From: Rubrivivax sp.
Lineage (GTDB): Bacteria > Pseudomonadota > Gammaproteobacteria > Burkholderiales > Burkholderiaceae_C
DNA: 51,851 bases
Direction of reading: 5' to 3'
NCBI GenBank assembly: GCA_027485165.1
Contig: JAIXRN010000021.1
Location: 1 to 51,851 of the forward strand
Under the pieces are notes generated by a model, which was given only the letters and a program-made list of their open reading frames with translations, had not been told where the DNA came from and did no database searches. Each line of letters opens with the position of its first letter. Within the stretch, counting starts at the first letter, position 1. Positions 1-8,625 of this stretch are shown piece after piece. The position numbers and the translations under genes were made by a program.

Positions 1-1106
<1,106 letters not shown>

Positions 1107-1406
1107 ATGGCCCTGACCCCTCAAGACGTGAGCCGTATCGCGCACCTGGCGCGCCTGCAGCTGTCCCCTGCCGAAGCGCCCGAGATGCTGGCCCAGCTGA
1201 ACGGCTTCTTCAGCATCGTCGAACAGATGCGCGCCGTCGACACCAGTGGCGTTGAACCGCTGTACACCCCGCTGTCGGCCGTGCAGGAAGTGCAGCTGCG
1301 TCTGCGTGAAGATGCTGTGACGGAAACCGACCAGCGCGAACGCAACCAGGCCAGTGCCCCGGCCGTGGAAGCCGGCTTGTTCCTGGTGCCGCGGGTGGTG
1401 GAATGA
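1107..1406 (+). CDS. gatC: Asp-tRNA(Asn)/Glu-tRNA(Gln) amidotransferase subunit C
   Basis: GatC is the small subunit that stabilises the GatA-GatB interface in the amidotransferase that makes Gln-tRNA(Gln) and/or Asn-tRNA(Asn) by transamidation. The 99-residue product starts [20 protein letters not shown], matching the family start, and keeps the PLYTPL segment in its middle. The frame is open upstream to 1011, but the family N-terminus supports the ATG at 1107. Its stop overlaps the gatA start by 4 nt (ATGA), so the two are translationally coupled. Confidence 0.95.
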   Translation: MALTPQDVSRIAHLARLQLSPAEAPEMLAQLNGFFSIVEQMRAVDTSGVEPLYTPLSAVQEVQLRLREDAVTETDQRERNQASAPAVEAGLFLVPRVVE

Positions 1407-2932
1407 ACATGCCGTCGATGGAACACGCCAGCGTCGAGGCCCTGGCCCTGGGCCTGCAGCGCGGCGACTTCAGCAGCGTCGAACTGACCCGGCACCTGCT
1501 GGCACACCAGGCCCGTCACGCCGGCCTGGGCGCCTTCCTGGCCGTGAACGAAGCCGCTGCGCTGGCCCAGGCCCAGGCTGCCGATGTGCGCCGCGCCACT
1601 GGCCAGGCCGGCCCGCTGACGGGGGTGCCGCTGGCGCACAAGGACATCTTTGTCACGGCCTACCCGGAAGGCGGCCTGCCCACCACGGCGGGGTCGAAGA
1701 TGCTGGCTGGCTACCAGAGCCCGTTCGACGCCACCGTGGTGGCGCGGCTGGGCGCCGGCCTGCCCGGTGAAGCGCCTGGCGCCGGCATGGTGACGCTGGG
1801 CAAGCTGAACTGCGACGAGTTCGCCATGGGTTCGGCGAACGAGAACTCGGCCTTCGGTGCGGTGAAGAACCCCTGGGACCTGCAGCGCGTGCCGGGCGGG
1901 TCTTCCGGCGGGTCGGCCGCGGCCGTGGCCGCGGGCCTGGTGCCGGCGGCCACGGGCACCGACACCGGCGGGTCGATCCGCCAGCCGGCCAGCTTCTGCG
2001 GCATCACCGGCATCAAGCCCACCTACGGCGTGTGCAGCCGCTACGGCATGGTGGCCTTCGCTTCCAGCCTGGACCAGGCCGGCCCGATGGCGCGCAGCGC
2101 GGCCGACTGCGCCCTGTTGCTGTCGGCCATGAGCGGCTTCGACCCGCGCGACGCCACCAGCGCCGAACGCCCGCCGCAAGACTTCCATGCCCAGATGTTG
2201 CAGCCACGCGCTGGCGCCACGGCGGCGCAGCCGCTGCTGGGCCTGCGCATCGGCCTGCCGAAGGAATTCTTCCCCGCCGCACTGGCCGCCGACGTGCACG
2301 GCGCCGTGCGCAACGCGCTGGCGCAGCTGGAAAAGCTGGGGGCCGCGCTGGTGGACGTGAGCCTGCCGCGCACCGAGCTGTCCATCCCGGTTTACTACAT
2401 CATCGCCCCGGCGGAAGCCAGTTCCAACCTGGGCCGCTTCGATGGCGTGAAGTTCGGCCACCGCGCGGCCCAGCATGGCGACCTGCTGGACATGTACAAG
2501 AAGACGCGTTCTGAAGGCTTCGGGCCGGAAGTGAAGCGCCGCATCATGATCGGCACCTATGTGCTGAGCCACGGCTACTACGACGCCTACTACCTGCAGG
2601 CGCAGAAGCTGCGCCGCATGATTGCCGACGACTTCCAGGCCTGTTTCCAGCAGTGCGACCTGATCGCCGGCCCGGTGGCCCCCACCGTGGCCTGGAAGCT
2701 GGGCGAACAAGGCGGTGACCCGCTGCAGGCCTACCTGGCCGACATCTTCACCCTGCCCGGCAGCCTGGCCGGCCTGCCCGGCATGAGCGTGCCCGCAGGT
2801 ACCGGCGCCCACGCGATGCCGGTGGGCCTGCAGCTGATCGGTAACTACTTCCAGGAAGGGCAGCTGCTGCACGCCGCCCATGCGCTGCAGCAGGCCACCG
2901 ACTGGCACCTGGCGCGCCCCGCCGGCTTTTGA
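1403..2932 (+). CDS. gatA: Asp-tRNA(Asn)/Glu-tRNA(Gln) amidotransferase subunit A
   Basis: GatA is the glutaminase subunit: it releases ammonia from glutamine and channels it to GatB. The 509-residue protein carries the complete amidase signature. The Ser-cisSer-Lys triad can be placed at K80 (AHKDIF), S167 ([10 protein letters not shown]) and S191 (GTDTGGSIR); the 24-residue spacing of the two serines is the family spacing. The start ATG at 1403 overlaps the gatC stop. The stop sits 8 nt before the preferred gatB start, so gatC-gatA-gatB forms one operon. Confidence 0.97.
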   Translation: MNMPSMEHASVEALALGLQRGDFSSVELTRHLLAHQARHAGLGAFLAVNEAAALAQAQAADVRRATGQAGPLTGVPLAHKDIFVTAYPEGGLPTTAGSKMLAGYQSPFDATVVARLGAGLPGEAPGAGMVTLGKLNCDEFAMGSANENSAFGAVKNPWDLQRVPGGSSGGSAAAVAAGLVPAATGTDTGGSIRQPASFCGITGIKPTYGVCSRYGMVAFASSLDQAGPMARSAADCALLLSAMSGFDPRDATSAERPPQDFHAQMLQPRAGATAAQPLLGLRIGLPKEFFPAALAADVHGAVRNALAQLEKLGAALVDVSLPRTELSIPVYYIIAPAEASSNLGRFDGVKFGHRAAQHGDLLDMYKKTRSEGFGPEVKRRIMIGTYVLSHGYYDAYYLQAQKLRRMIADDFQACFQQCDLIAGPVAPTVAWKLGEQGGDPLQAYLADIFTLPGSLAGLPGMSVPAGTGAHAMPVGLQLIGNYFQEGQLLHAAHALQQATDWHLARPAGF

Positions 2933-2940
2933 AAACGTCC

Positions 2941-4434
2941 ATGCCCCATCCTGCCCCCCCGCCTGCTCTCATCCGTGGTTTCGAGGTCGTCATCGGCCTG
3001 GAAACCCATGCCCAGCTGTCCACCGCCAGCAAGATCTTCAGCGGCGCTGCCACCGCCTTCGGCGCTGCCCCCAACACCCAGGCCTGCGCGGTAGATCTGG
3101 CCCTTCCTGGCACCCTGCCGGTGATGAACCGGGGCGCGGTGGAACGCGCCATCCGCCTGGGCCTGGCGGTGGGTGCCAAGGTGGCGCTGACGTCGATCTT
3201 CGCGCGCAAGAACTACTTCTACCCCGACCTGCCCAAGGGCTACCAGATCAGCCAGTACGAGACCCCCGTGGTGCAGGGCGGCAAGATTGACTTCGTGCTC
3301 GACGGACAGCCGCGTGGCGTGCGCCTGACGCGCGCGCACCTGGAAGAAGACGCCGGCAAGAGCCTGCATGAAGACTTCGCTGGCCAGACCGGCATCGACC
3401 TGAACCGAGCCGGCACGCCGCTGCTGGAAATCGTCAGCGAACCCGACATGCGCAGCAGCGCCGAAGCCGTGGAATACGCCAAGGCCCTGCACGCCCTGGT
3501 GGTGTGGCTGGGCATCTGCGACGGCAACATGCAGGAAGGCAGCTTTCGCTGCGACGCCAACGTCAGCGTGCGCCGGCCCGGCGCGCCGTATGGCACGCGG
3601 CGCGAGATCAAGAACCTGAACAGCTTCCGCTTTCTGCAGCAGGCCATCGACTTCGAAGTGCAGTGGCAGATCGACCGCATCGAAGACGGCCTGGCCATCG
3701 AACAGGCCACGGTGCTGTTCAACCCCGACACGGGCGAGACGCGGGCCATGCGCAGCAAGGAAGACGCGCACGACTACCGCTATTTCCCCGACCCCGACCT
3801 GCCGCCGCTGGTGATTGCGCCCGAATGGGTGGAACGGGTGCGCGCCGCGATGCCCGAATTGCCCGCGGCCATGGCCGCGCGATTCCAGCAGCAAGACGGC
3901 CTGCCGCCCGACGACGCGCAGCTGATGACGCAGAGCCTGCCCTTTGCGCGCTACTTCGAGGCCGTGCGCGACGCCTGCCAGGGGCGCGATGGCAAGGGCC
4001 CGACACGGGCCGTCGGTGCCAAGCTGGCGGCCAACTGGCTGATGGGCGAAGTCAGCAAGCGCCTGAACGCGGCCAGCCTGGACATCACGGCCGTGCCGGT
4101 GCCCGCGGCGCTGCTGGCGGCGCTGATCCGGCGCGTGGCCGACGGCACCGTGTCGCACAACGGCGCGCGCCAGGTCTTCGACGCGCTGTGGGCCGGCGAA
4201 GGTACCGACGTGGACGCGCTGATCGACGCCAAGGGCCTGAAGCAGATGAACGACAGCAGCGCGCTGCAGGCCATCGTCGACGACGTGATCGCCGCGAACG
4301 CCAAGTCGGTCGACGAATACCGCGCCGGCAAGGACAAGGCCTTCAACGCCCTGGTGGGCCAGGTGATGAAGGCCAGCAAGGGCAAGGCCAACCCGGCGCA
4401 GGCCGGTGAGCTGCTGAAGAAGGCGCTGGGCTGA
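2941..4434 (+). CDS. gatB: Asp-tRNA(Asn)/Glu-tRNA(Gln) amidotransferase subunit B
   Basis: GatB activates misacylated Glu-tRNA(Gln) or Asp-tRNA(Asn) with ATP and transfers ammonia to it. The protein has the N-terminal catalytic domain ([13 protein letters not shown] near residue 14, the [16 protein letters not shown] block, EEDAGKS) and a C-terminal YqeY-like helical tail ending near [18 protein letters not shown]. At 497 residues it is slightly longer than most family members. The ATG at 2941 is preferred; an in-frame TTG at 2929, overlapping the gatA stop, would add four residues. It is the last gene of the operon. Confidence 0.96.
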   Translation: MPHPAPPPALIRGFEVVIGLETHAQLSTASKIFSGAATAFGAAPNTQACAVDLALPGTLPVMNRGAVERAIRLGLAVGAKVALTSIFARKNYFYPDLPKGYQISQYETPVVQGGKIDFVLDGQPRGVRLTRAHLEEDAGKSLHEDFAGQTGIDLNRAGTPLLEIVSEPDMRSSAEAVEYAKALHALVVWLGICDGNMQEGSFRCDANVSVRRPGAPYGTRREIKNLNSFRFLQQAIDFEVQWQIDRIEDGLAIEQATVLFNPDTGETRAMRSKEDAHDYRYFPDPDLPPLVIAPEWVERVRAAMPELPAAMAARFQQQDGLPPDDAQLMTQSLPFARYFEAVRDACQGRDGKGPTRAVGAKLAANWLMGEVSKRLNAASLDITAVPVPAALLAALIRRVADGTVSHNGARQVFDALWAGEGTDVDALIDAKGLKQMNDSSALQAIVDDVIAANAKSVDEYRAGKDKAFNALVGQVMKASKGKANPAQAGELLKKALG

Positions 4435-4455
4435 ACGGGGCGTCAGCGTCCGGTT

Positions 4456-4507
4456 GGGCCGGTCCGGCCCGCCTTCGCCGCGCCAGGCGCTAGAGCCGAG
4501 CTAGCGC
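4456..4507. terminator. Hairpins in the convergent gatB/DUF4124 gap
   Basis: Two perfect stems lie between the converging genes. One is GGGCCGG-T-CCGGCCC at 4456-4470. The other is GCGCTAG at 4487-4493 pairing with CTAGCGC at 4501-4507, which contains the stop codon of the leftward gene. Neither is followed by a clear U-run, so use as intrinsic terminators is only a suggestion. Confidence 0.3.
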
Positions 4508-5229
4508 GTGCCGCTGCTGGAAGACGGCTGCGCGGCCAGCACCGGCCCGGCCCCCGGCACCGCCAGCGGGCCCAGGCTGCCCGGTGCCGCACCTGCCCAC
4601 AGGCGGCGCAGGCGGGCCAGTTCGGCGTCGTACAGGCGCATCACGCGCACCAGTTCGGCTTCCTGGTTGCGGCTGGCGTCGCGTTGCGCGTCGGCCGCAG
4701 CGTCGTTGGCGTCCAGCGCCTGCTTCAGCTTGGGCGGCAGCTGGCGGCCTTCGTAGAACTCGGCTTCGCTGGTCAGCGGCCGGCGTTCCTGGGCCAGTTC
4801 GCGCAGCCGCAGTTCGCTGGCCCTGATGGCCAGGCGCACCGTGTCCAGCGCCGCTTCGCGGGAACGCTGGTGCGCGGCTTCGTCAGGGTAGCGGTTCAGC
4901 AGATTGCGGTCGCGGCGGCCGGCTTCGGCCAGGGCGTTGCGTTCTTCGGCCAGCTTGCGTTCACGGGCTTCGTATTCGGCGCGCTCTTCGGCCGTCAGCG
5001 AAGGCGGCAGGCGGGAGTGCACCGACCCGTCCTTGTTCAGGATCAGCTGTTCACGGGCAATGCATTCGCGAATGGGCCGGTCGGCGGTCACCCGCTTGCC
5101 GTTGGCGTCGACGCAGCTGTAGATGCGGTTGTTGCCGGGCTTGGCGGGCTCCGATCCAGCCGCGGGCATGGTGCCGCCTGCCACCATGGCGGCGGCCGAC
5201 AGCAGGGCCAGTTTGGGAAGTCGGCGCAT
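4501..5229 (-). CDS. DUF4124-type exported protein
   Basis: A predicted periplasmic protein of unknown function, 242 residues. The start at 5229 (MRRLPKLALLSAAAMVAGG) gives a clean signal peptide. It is followed by a DUF4124-like block (RIYSCVDANGKRVTADRPI, near residues 35-53), a small domain common in proteobacterial envelope proteins. The middle (about residues 80-185) is rich in Glu, Arg and Ala and probably forms coiled coil. It lies 1 nt downstream of pyrE on the same strand and is probably co-transcribed. An in-frame start 45 nt upstream would bury the signal peptide and was not chosen. Confidence 0.8.
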   Translation of the reverse strand: MRRLPKLALLSAAAMVAGGTMPAAGSEPAKPGNNRIYSCVDANGKRVTADRPIRECIAREQLILNKDGSVHSRLPPSLTAEERAEYEARERKLAEERNALAEAGRRDRNLLNRYPDEAAHQRSREAALDTVRLAIRASELRLRELAQERRPLTSEAEFYEGRQLPPKLKQALDANDAAADAQRDASRNQEAELVRVMRLYDAELARLRRLWAGAAPGSLGPLAVPGAGPVLAAQPSSSSGTR

Positions 5230-5230
5230 G

Positions 5231-5959
5231 CTAGACACCGTAGCGGCTGCGGTAAGCCTGCACGGGACCGGCAAAGGCGGCCAGGGCGGGGTCAGCGCTG
5301 CCCTGAAGCACGTCCATCAGGTCGGCCAGCGTGGCCACGGCCACGACGGGCAGGCCCAGTTCACGCTGCACGAACTGCACGGCGCTCCAGGGGGCGTCCT
5401 GGCCGTCTTGCGTGGCGCGTTCCTGGCGGTCCAGCGCGATGGCCACGCCCGCGGGAACGCCGCCGGCAGCGCGAATCATGGCAATCGACTCGCGCACCGA
5501 AGTGCCAGCTGAAATGACGTCGTCGACGATCAGCACCCGCCCGCGCACCGGCGCGCCCACCAGGGTGCCGCCTTCGCCGTGGTCCTTCGCTTCCTTGCGG
5601 TTGTAGGCAAAGGGCAGGTTGTGGCCACGGCGGGCCAGTTCGATGGCCAGGGCTGCGGCCAGGGTGATGCCCTTGTAGGCCGGGCCGAAGATCATGTCGA
5701 AGCCCAGGCCCTCCTGGCCGGGCGGCTGCACAGCGGCGTCGGCCAACAGGCGGCGTGCATAGAATTCGGCCAGCTTGGCCAGCTTGGCACCGTCGTCGAA
5801 CAGACCGGCGTTGAAGAAGTAAGGCGACAGGCGGCCCGCCTTGGTCTTGAACTGACCGAAGCGCAGCACACCGGCAGACACGGCAAATTGCACGAAGTCG
5901 GCGGCAAGCTGGGGGTCGGTACGAAGGGTCATGCCATCGGGGCCAGCAAAGGCCGTCAT
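5231..5959 (-). CDS. pyrE: Orotate phosphoribosyltransferase
   Basis: PyrE converts orotate and PRPP to orotidine 5'-phosphate in de novo pyrimidine synthesis. The PRPP-binding signature RVLIVDDVISAGTSV is intact near residue 140, as are GRLSPYFFNAGLF and FGPAYKGITLA. With the ATG at 5959 the product is 242 residues. An internal ATG at 5932 (MTLRTDPQLAADF) is an alternative and would leave more room (39 bp) before the divergent exonuclease gene. PyrE/ExoIII adjacency is frequent in proteobacteria. Confidence 0.95.
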   Translation of the reverse strand: MTAFAGPDGMTLRTDPQLAADFVQFAVSAGVLRFGQFKTKAGRLSPYFFNAGLFDDGAKLAKLAEFYARRLLADAAVQPPGQEGLGFDMIFGPAYKGITLAAALAIELARRGHNLPFAYNRKEAKDHGEGGTLVGAPVRGRVLIVDDVISAGTSVRESIAMIRAAGGVPAGVAIALDRQERATQDGQDAPWSAVQFVQRELGLPVVAVATLADLMDVLQGSADPALAAFAGPVQAYRSRYGV

Positions 5960-5971
5960 GAAGGAACTGTC

Positions 5972-6772
5972 TTGGGTTTTCGGCTGCTCTCACTCAATCT
6001 GAACGGTATCCGTTCGGCAGCGTCCAAAGGCTTCTTCGAATGGGCCGAATCGGCCCAAGTTCATTGTATGGGCGTGCAGGAAGTGAAGGCCCAGGCTGAA
6101 CATTTGTCAGCCGGCCTTGACAGCGTGGCCGGTCTGCGTGGCTACTTTCACCTGGCCGACAAGAAGGGCTATTCGGGCGTGGGCCTGTACGTGAAGCGCG
6201 AACCCAGCGACGTGCTGCGCGGCTTCGACGGCGGCGAATTCGACACCGAAGGCCGCTGGGTCGAGACCCGTTTCGACACCCCGGCCCGCAAACTCAGCCT
6301 GATTAGCGCCTACTTCCCCAGCGGCAGCAGCAGCGAAGAACGCCAGGCGGCCAAGTTCCGCTTCCTGGGCCGCGTCTTCCCGCACCTGATGCGCCTGAAG
6401 GCCGAACGCGAGTTCATCCTGGTGGGCGACATCAACATCGCGCACCAGAACATCGACCTGAAAAACTGGAAGAGCAACCAGAAGAACAGCGGCTTCACCC
6501 CTGAAGAGCGCGCCTGGATGACCCAACTGCTGGGGCGGGGCCCGGCTGACGGCGGCCTGGTGGACGTCTTCCGTACCCTGAACACGCAGCCCGACCAGTA
6601 CACCTGGTGGAGCAACCGCGGCCAGGCCTGGGCCAAGAACGTGGGCTGGCGCATCGACTACCACCTGGCCACCCCCGGCATGGCGGCCCTGGCCCGGCGC
6701 GAACAGATCTATCTGGCCCAGCGCTTTTCAGACCATGCGCCGTTGATCATCGACTACGACTTGAAGCTCTGA
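5972..6772 (+). CDS. xthA: Exodeoxyribonuclease III (AP endonuclease family)
   Basis: This is a Mg-dependent AP endonuclease / 3'-5' exonuclease of base-excision repair. The 266-residue product carries the family motifs in order: LNLNGIRSA, GVQEVKAQ (metal-binding Glu), SAYFPSG, LVGDINIAHQNIDL (Asp and Asn), WRIDYHL and SDHAPLIIDY (catalytic His). No in-frame ATG precedes the conserved start. A TTG at 5972 follows AAGGAACT at a good distance and gives MGFRLLSLNLNG, so TTG is the likely start. Only 12 bp separate it from the divergent pyrE start. The stop codon is the first unit of a heptamer repeat. Confidence 0.93.
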   Translation: MGFRLLSLNLNGIRSAASKGFFEWAESAQVHCMGVQEVKAQAEHLSAGLDSVAGLRGYFHLADKKGYSGVGLYVKREPSDVLRGFDGGEFDTEGRWVETRFDTPARKLSLISAYFPSGSSSEERQAAKFRFLGRVFPHLMRLKAEREFILVGDINIAHQNIDLKNWKSNQKNSGFTPEERAWMTQLLGRGPADGGLVDVFRTLNTQPDQYTWWSNRGQAWAKNVGWRIDYHLATPGMAALARREQIYLAQRFSDHAPLIIDYDLKL

Positions 6773-6803
6773 GCTCTGAGCTCTGAGCTCTGAGCTCTGA
6801 GCT
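6765..6803. repeat. Heptanucleotide tandem repeat over the exonuclease stop codon
   Basis: Five perfect copies of AGCTCTG run from 6765 to 6799, with a partial sixth copy to 6803. The xthA stop TGA (6770-6772) lies inside the array. As the unit is 7 nt, the repeat shifts frame each copy and cannot be coding in one register. Confidence 0.9.
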
Positions 6804-7032
6804 GTGGCGTACAGCCCGCCGATGGGGTGTGCAGGACCACTCGTGGTTCCTTCGGGATGCTGGTAGCTGAAGGCCATCGCGCGGATCGGCTGCACGGCAA
6901 AGGCGTGCAACCAGTCGCGCGGGACCCTGGTGGCTTCGCGCCGGGCACCGCCTGCCGCGAACGGCCGATACGCTGGCAGGCCGTTGTCGGCAGGGCAGCC
7001 ACGTAAGCGTGAAGCCCCCACACACAGCTGTC
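6803..7032 (-). ncRNA. Possible structured RNA (hypothesis), minus strand
   Basis: This gene-free stretch has unusual folding potential on the minus strand. Stems seen by eye include a 9-bp pairing GGUUGCACG/CGUGCAGCC (6888-6912 on the plus strand) extended by CGCGCG/CGCGCG, an inner GCCUGCC/GGCAGGC stem, an AACCAC/GUGGU hairpin, and a closing CUGUG/CACAG pairing near the two ends. Size (about 225 nt) and a partly rod-like fold recall 6S-type RNAs, but no signature proves this. No clear promoter was found. It could instead be degraded coding sequence. Confidence 0.25.
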
Positions 7033-7066
7033 GGCCAATCCAGTCGACTCGGTTAACCTTTTCACC

Positions 7067-7180
7067 ATGCACAGCGCCTCTGCCCGCTCTTCCCGCATGG
7101 ACGTTTCTTGCGTCTTGGCTGCTTGCCAGCCCGACTGGCCCCAACAGCGCCCCAGCGCTACGGCCCGGCGGCCCGCCTGA
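7067..7180 (+). CDS. Possible 37-residue leader ORF
   Basis: A short ORF (MHSASARSSRMDVSCVLAAC at its start) ends in a TGA that overlaps the preferred ATG of the SIR2-TIR gene as TGATG. The geometry suits translational reinitiation, and the main gene lacks a good Shine-Dalgarno site of its own. There is no clear ribosome site before the leader either, and the peptide is unrecognised, so this may be chance. Confidence 0.25.
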   Translation: MHSASARSSRMDVSCVLAACQPDWPQQRPSATARRPA

Positions 7181-8625
7181 TGGACCGCCTGCGTGCCAGC
7201 CGTCAGAGCCTGGAACAGGCGGTGCGCAGCCAGGGGCTCATCCCCGTGCTCGGGCCCGACGCGCTGTGGGTGGACGTGGCGGGCTACAAGGGCCAGCCGC
7301 CTTGCACGGCGCCGTTTTATGCGCTGGTGGCCGAAGAACTGCTCAGCGTCTTCGGTCTGGACCCGGCGGTCAGCCCGTTGCGCGACGCCACGGCTGGCTG
7401 GCCACTGCACCAGGCCGTGGCGCGGGTGCTGCTGGAACAGCCGCGCAGCAGCACCGAACGCCTGCGCCGTTCGGTGGCCACCATCGTGGCCGAGCTCACA
7501 CCCTGCGTGCGTGCCGCGCCCTTGCTGGACAGGCTGGCCGCGCTGCCGCAGCTGGAAATGTTCGTCAGTTTGACGCCCGACGACCTGCTGCTGCAAGCAT
7601 TGACACGCGTGCGCGGCGAAGCCGCTGTGCGCGCCAGCGCCTACGCCCCCAGCAGCGACAGCGGCAAGCCCTGCGACCTGGCCGCCACGCAGCCCGGCGG
7701 GGCGCGCGTGTTCCATCCGCTGGGGCAGTTCAGCGCCGGCGTGCGCCCGGCCATCCACGACGAAGACGCGCTGGAATACCTGTTCCGCTTCCAGCAGGAA
7801 GCCGCGCTGCGCGCGCCGCTGCTGCTGGAAACCCTGCGCCGGCGCGACCTGCTGCTGCTAGGCTGCCGCATGCCCGACTGGCTGGGCCTGGGGCTGATCC
7901 GCATGGCCAACGAAGTGCGGCTGTCGGCGCAGGAAAAGAAGATGGAATTCTTCGCCGCCGACGCCCAGGCCGGCGACCTGGCCGACTTCCTGGCGCGCTT
8001 CAACCCCAACGCCACCGTCTTCCCGTGGACGCCGCTGGAATTCGTGGCCGAGATCGAAGCCATCGCCGCTGCGGGCGCTGGGCCGGGGGCGGCCGCCATA
8101 CCCGCCGTGACCACCGGCACGCCGATGGTGGCGGCTGCAGCCGGCGCGGGTGCGGGTTCCGCGCGCGCCACCGTCTTCCTCAGTTATGCCAGCGAAGACC
8201 GCGTTGCCGTCACACGGCTGGCCGACAGCCTGCTGACCCTGGGCTTCGACGACGTCTGGCTGGACCAGCGCCAGCTGCGCGCGGGCGACGACTGGTCGCA
8301 GCGCATCGACGAAGCCATCGAACACTGCAGCTTCTTCATGCCCGTGCTGTCGCGTCAGGCCGACGCGCGGCGTGAAGGCGTGTTCTGGGAAGAATGGCGC
8401 AAGGCCATGGCGCGTGCGCTGCGCGTGCACGACGCCTTCCTGCTGCCGGTGGGCATCGACACCCAGCCGCCGGCCCAGGCGGGCTACCGGCGCATCTTCG
8501 GCGGCTTCGGCAGCGAACTGCGCGGGCTGCACCTGGTGCATGCGCCGGCCGGCGCGCTGCCCCTGCAGGCCCAGGGCGACCTGCGGCAGCTCGCGGCCGA
8601 CGTCCGGGGGCCTGGCCATGGCTGA
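7180..8625 (+). CDS. SIR2-like/TIR domain protein, predicted NAD-directed conflict effector
   Basis: The 481-residue protein has two parts. Residues ~15-330 resemble SIR2-like domains of prokaryotic defence proteins: GLIPVLGPDAL (19-29) at the NAD-loop position, FVSLTPDDLLLQAL (128-141) where active members have TTNYD, VFHPLGQ (177-183) with the His, and LLLLGCRMPDWLG near 225. Residues ~329-470 form a TIR domain (ATVFLSYASEDR, DVWLDQRQL, VFWEEWRKAM) with a candidate catalytic Glu at 404/405. TIR and SIR2 domains in immunity commonly destroy NAD+. The ATG at 7180 is chosen; an in-frame TTG at 7108 is possible. The last 8 nt overlap the nSTAND gene. Domain calls are from motifs only; the immune role is inferred. 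Confidence 0.82.
   Translation: MDRLRASRQSLEQAVRSQGLIPVLGPDALWVDVAGYKGQPPCTAPFYALVAEELLSVFGLDPAVSPLRDATAGWPLHQAVARVLLEQPRSSTERLRRSVATIVAELTPCVRAAPLLDRLAALPQLEMFVSLTPDDLLLQALTRVRGEAAVRASAYAPSSDSGKPCDLAATQPGGARVFHPLGQFSAGVRPAIHDEDALEYLFRFQQEAALRAPLLLETLRRRDLLLLGCRMPDWLGLGLIRMANEVRLSAQEKKMEFFAADAQAGDLADFLARFNPNATVFPWTPLEFVAEIEAIAAAGAGPGAAAIPAVTTGTPMVAAAAGAGAGSARATVFLSYASEDRVAVTRLADSLLTLGFDDVWLDQRQLRAGDDWSQRIDEAIEHCSFFMPVLSRQADARREGVFWEEWRKAMARALRVHDAFLLPVGIDTQPPAQAGYRRIFGGFGSELRGLHLVHAPAGALPLQAQGDLRQLAADVRGPGHG

Noticed and set aside
1121..2908. Minus-strand open frame of ~600 codons opposite gatC and gatA
   Set aside because: Antisense shadow; gatA is complete with catalytic residues.
6754..7758. 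Minus-strand open frame across the gap and into the SIR2-TIR gene
   Set aside because: No recognisable domain; it runs antisense to the SIR2-TIR gene and through the frame-shifting heptamer array.
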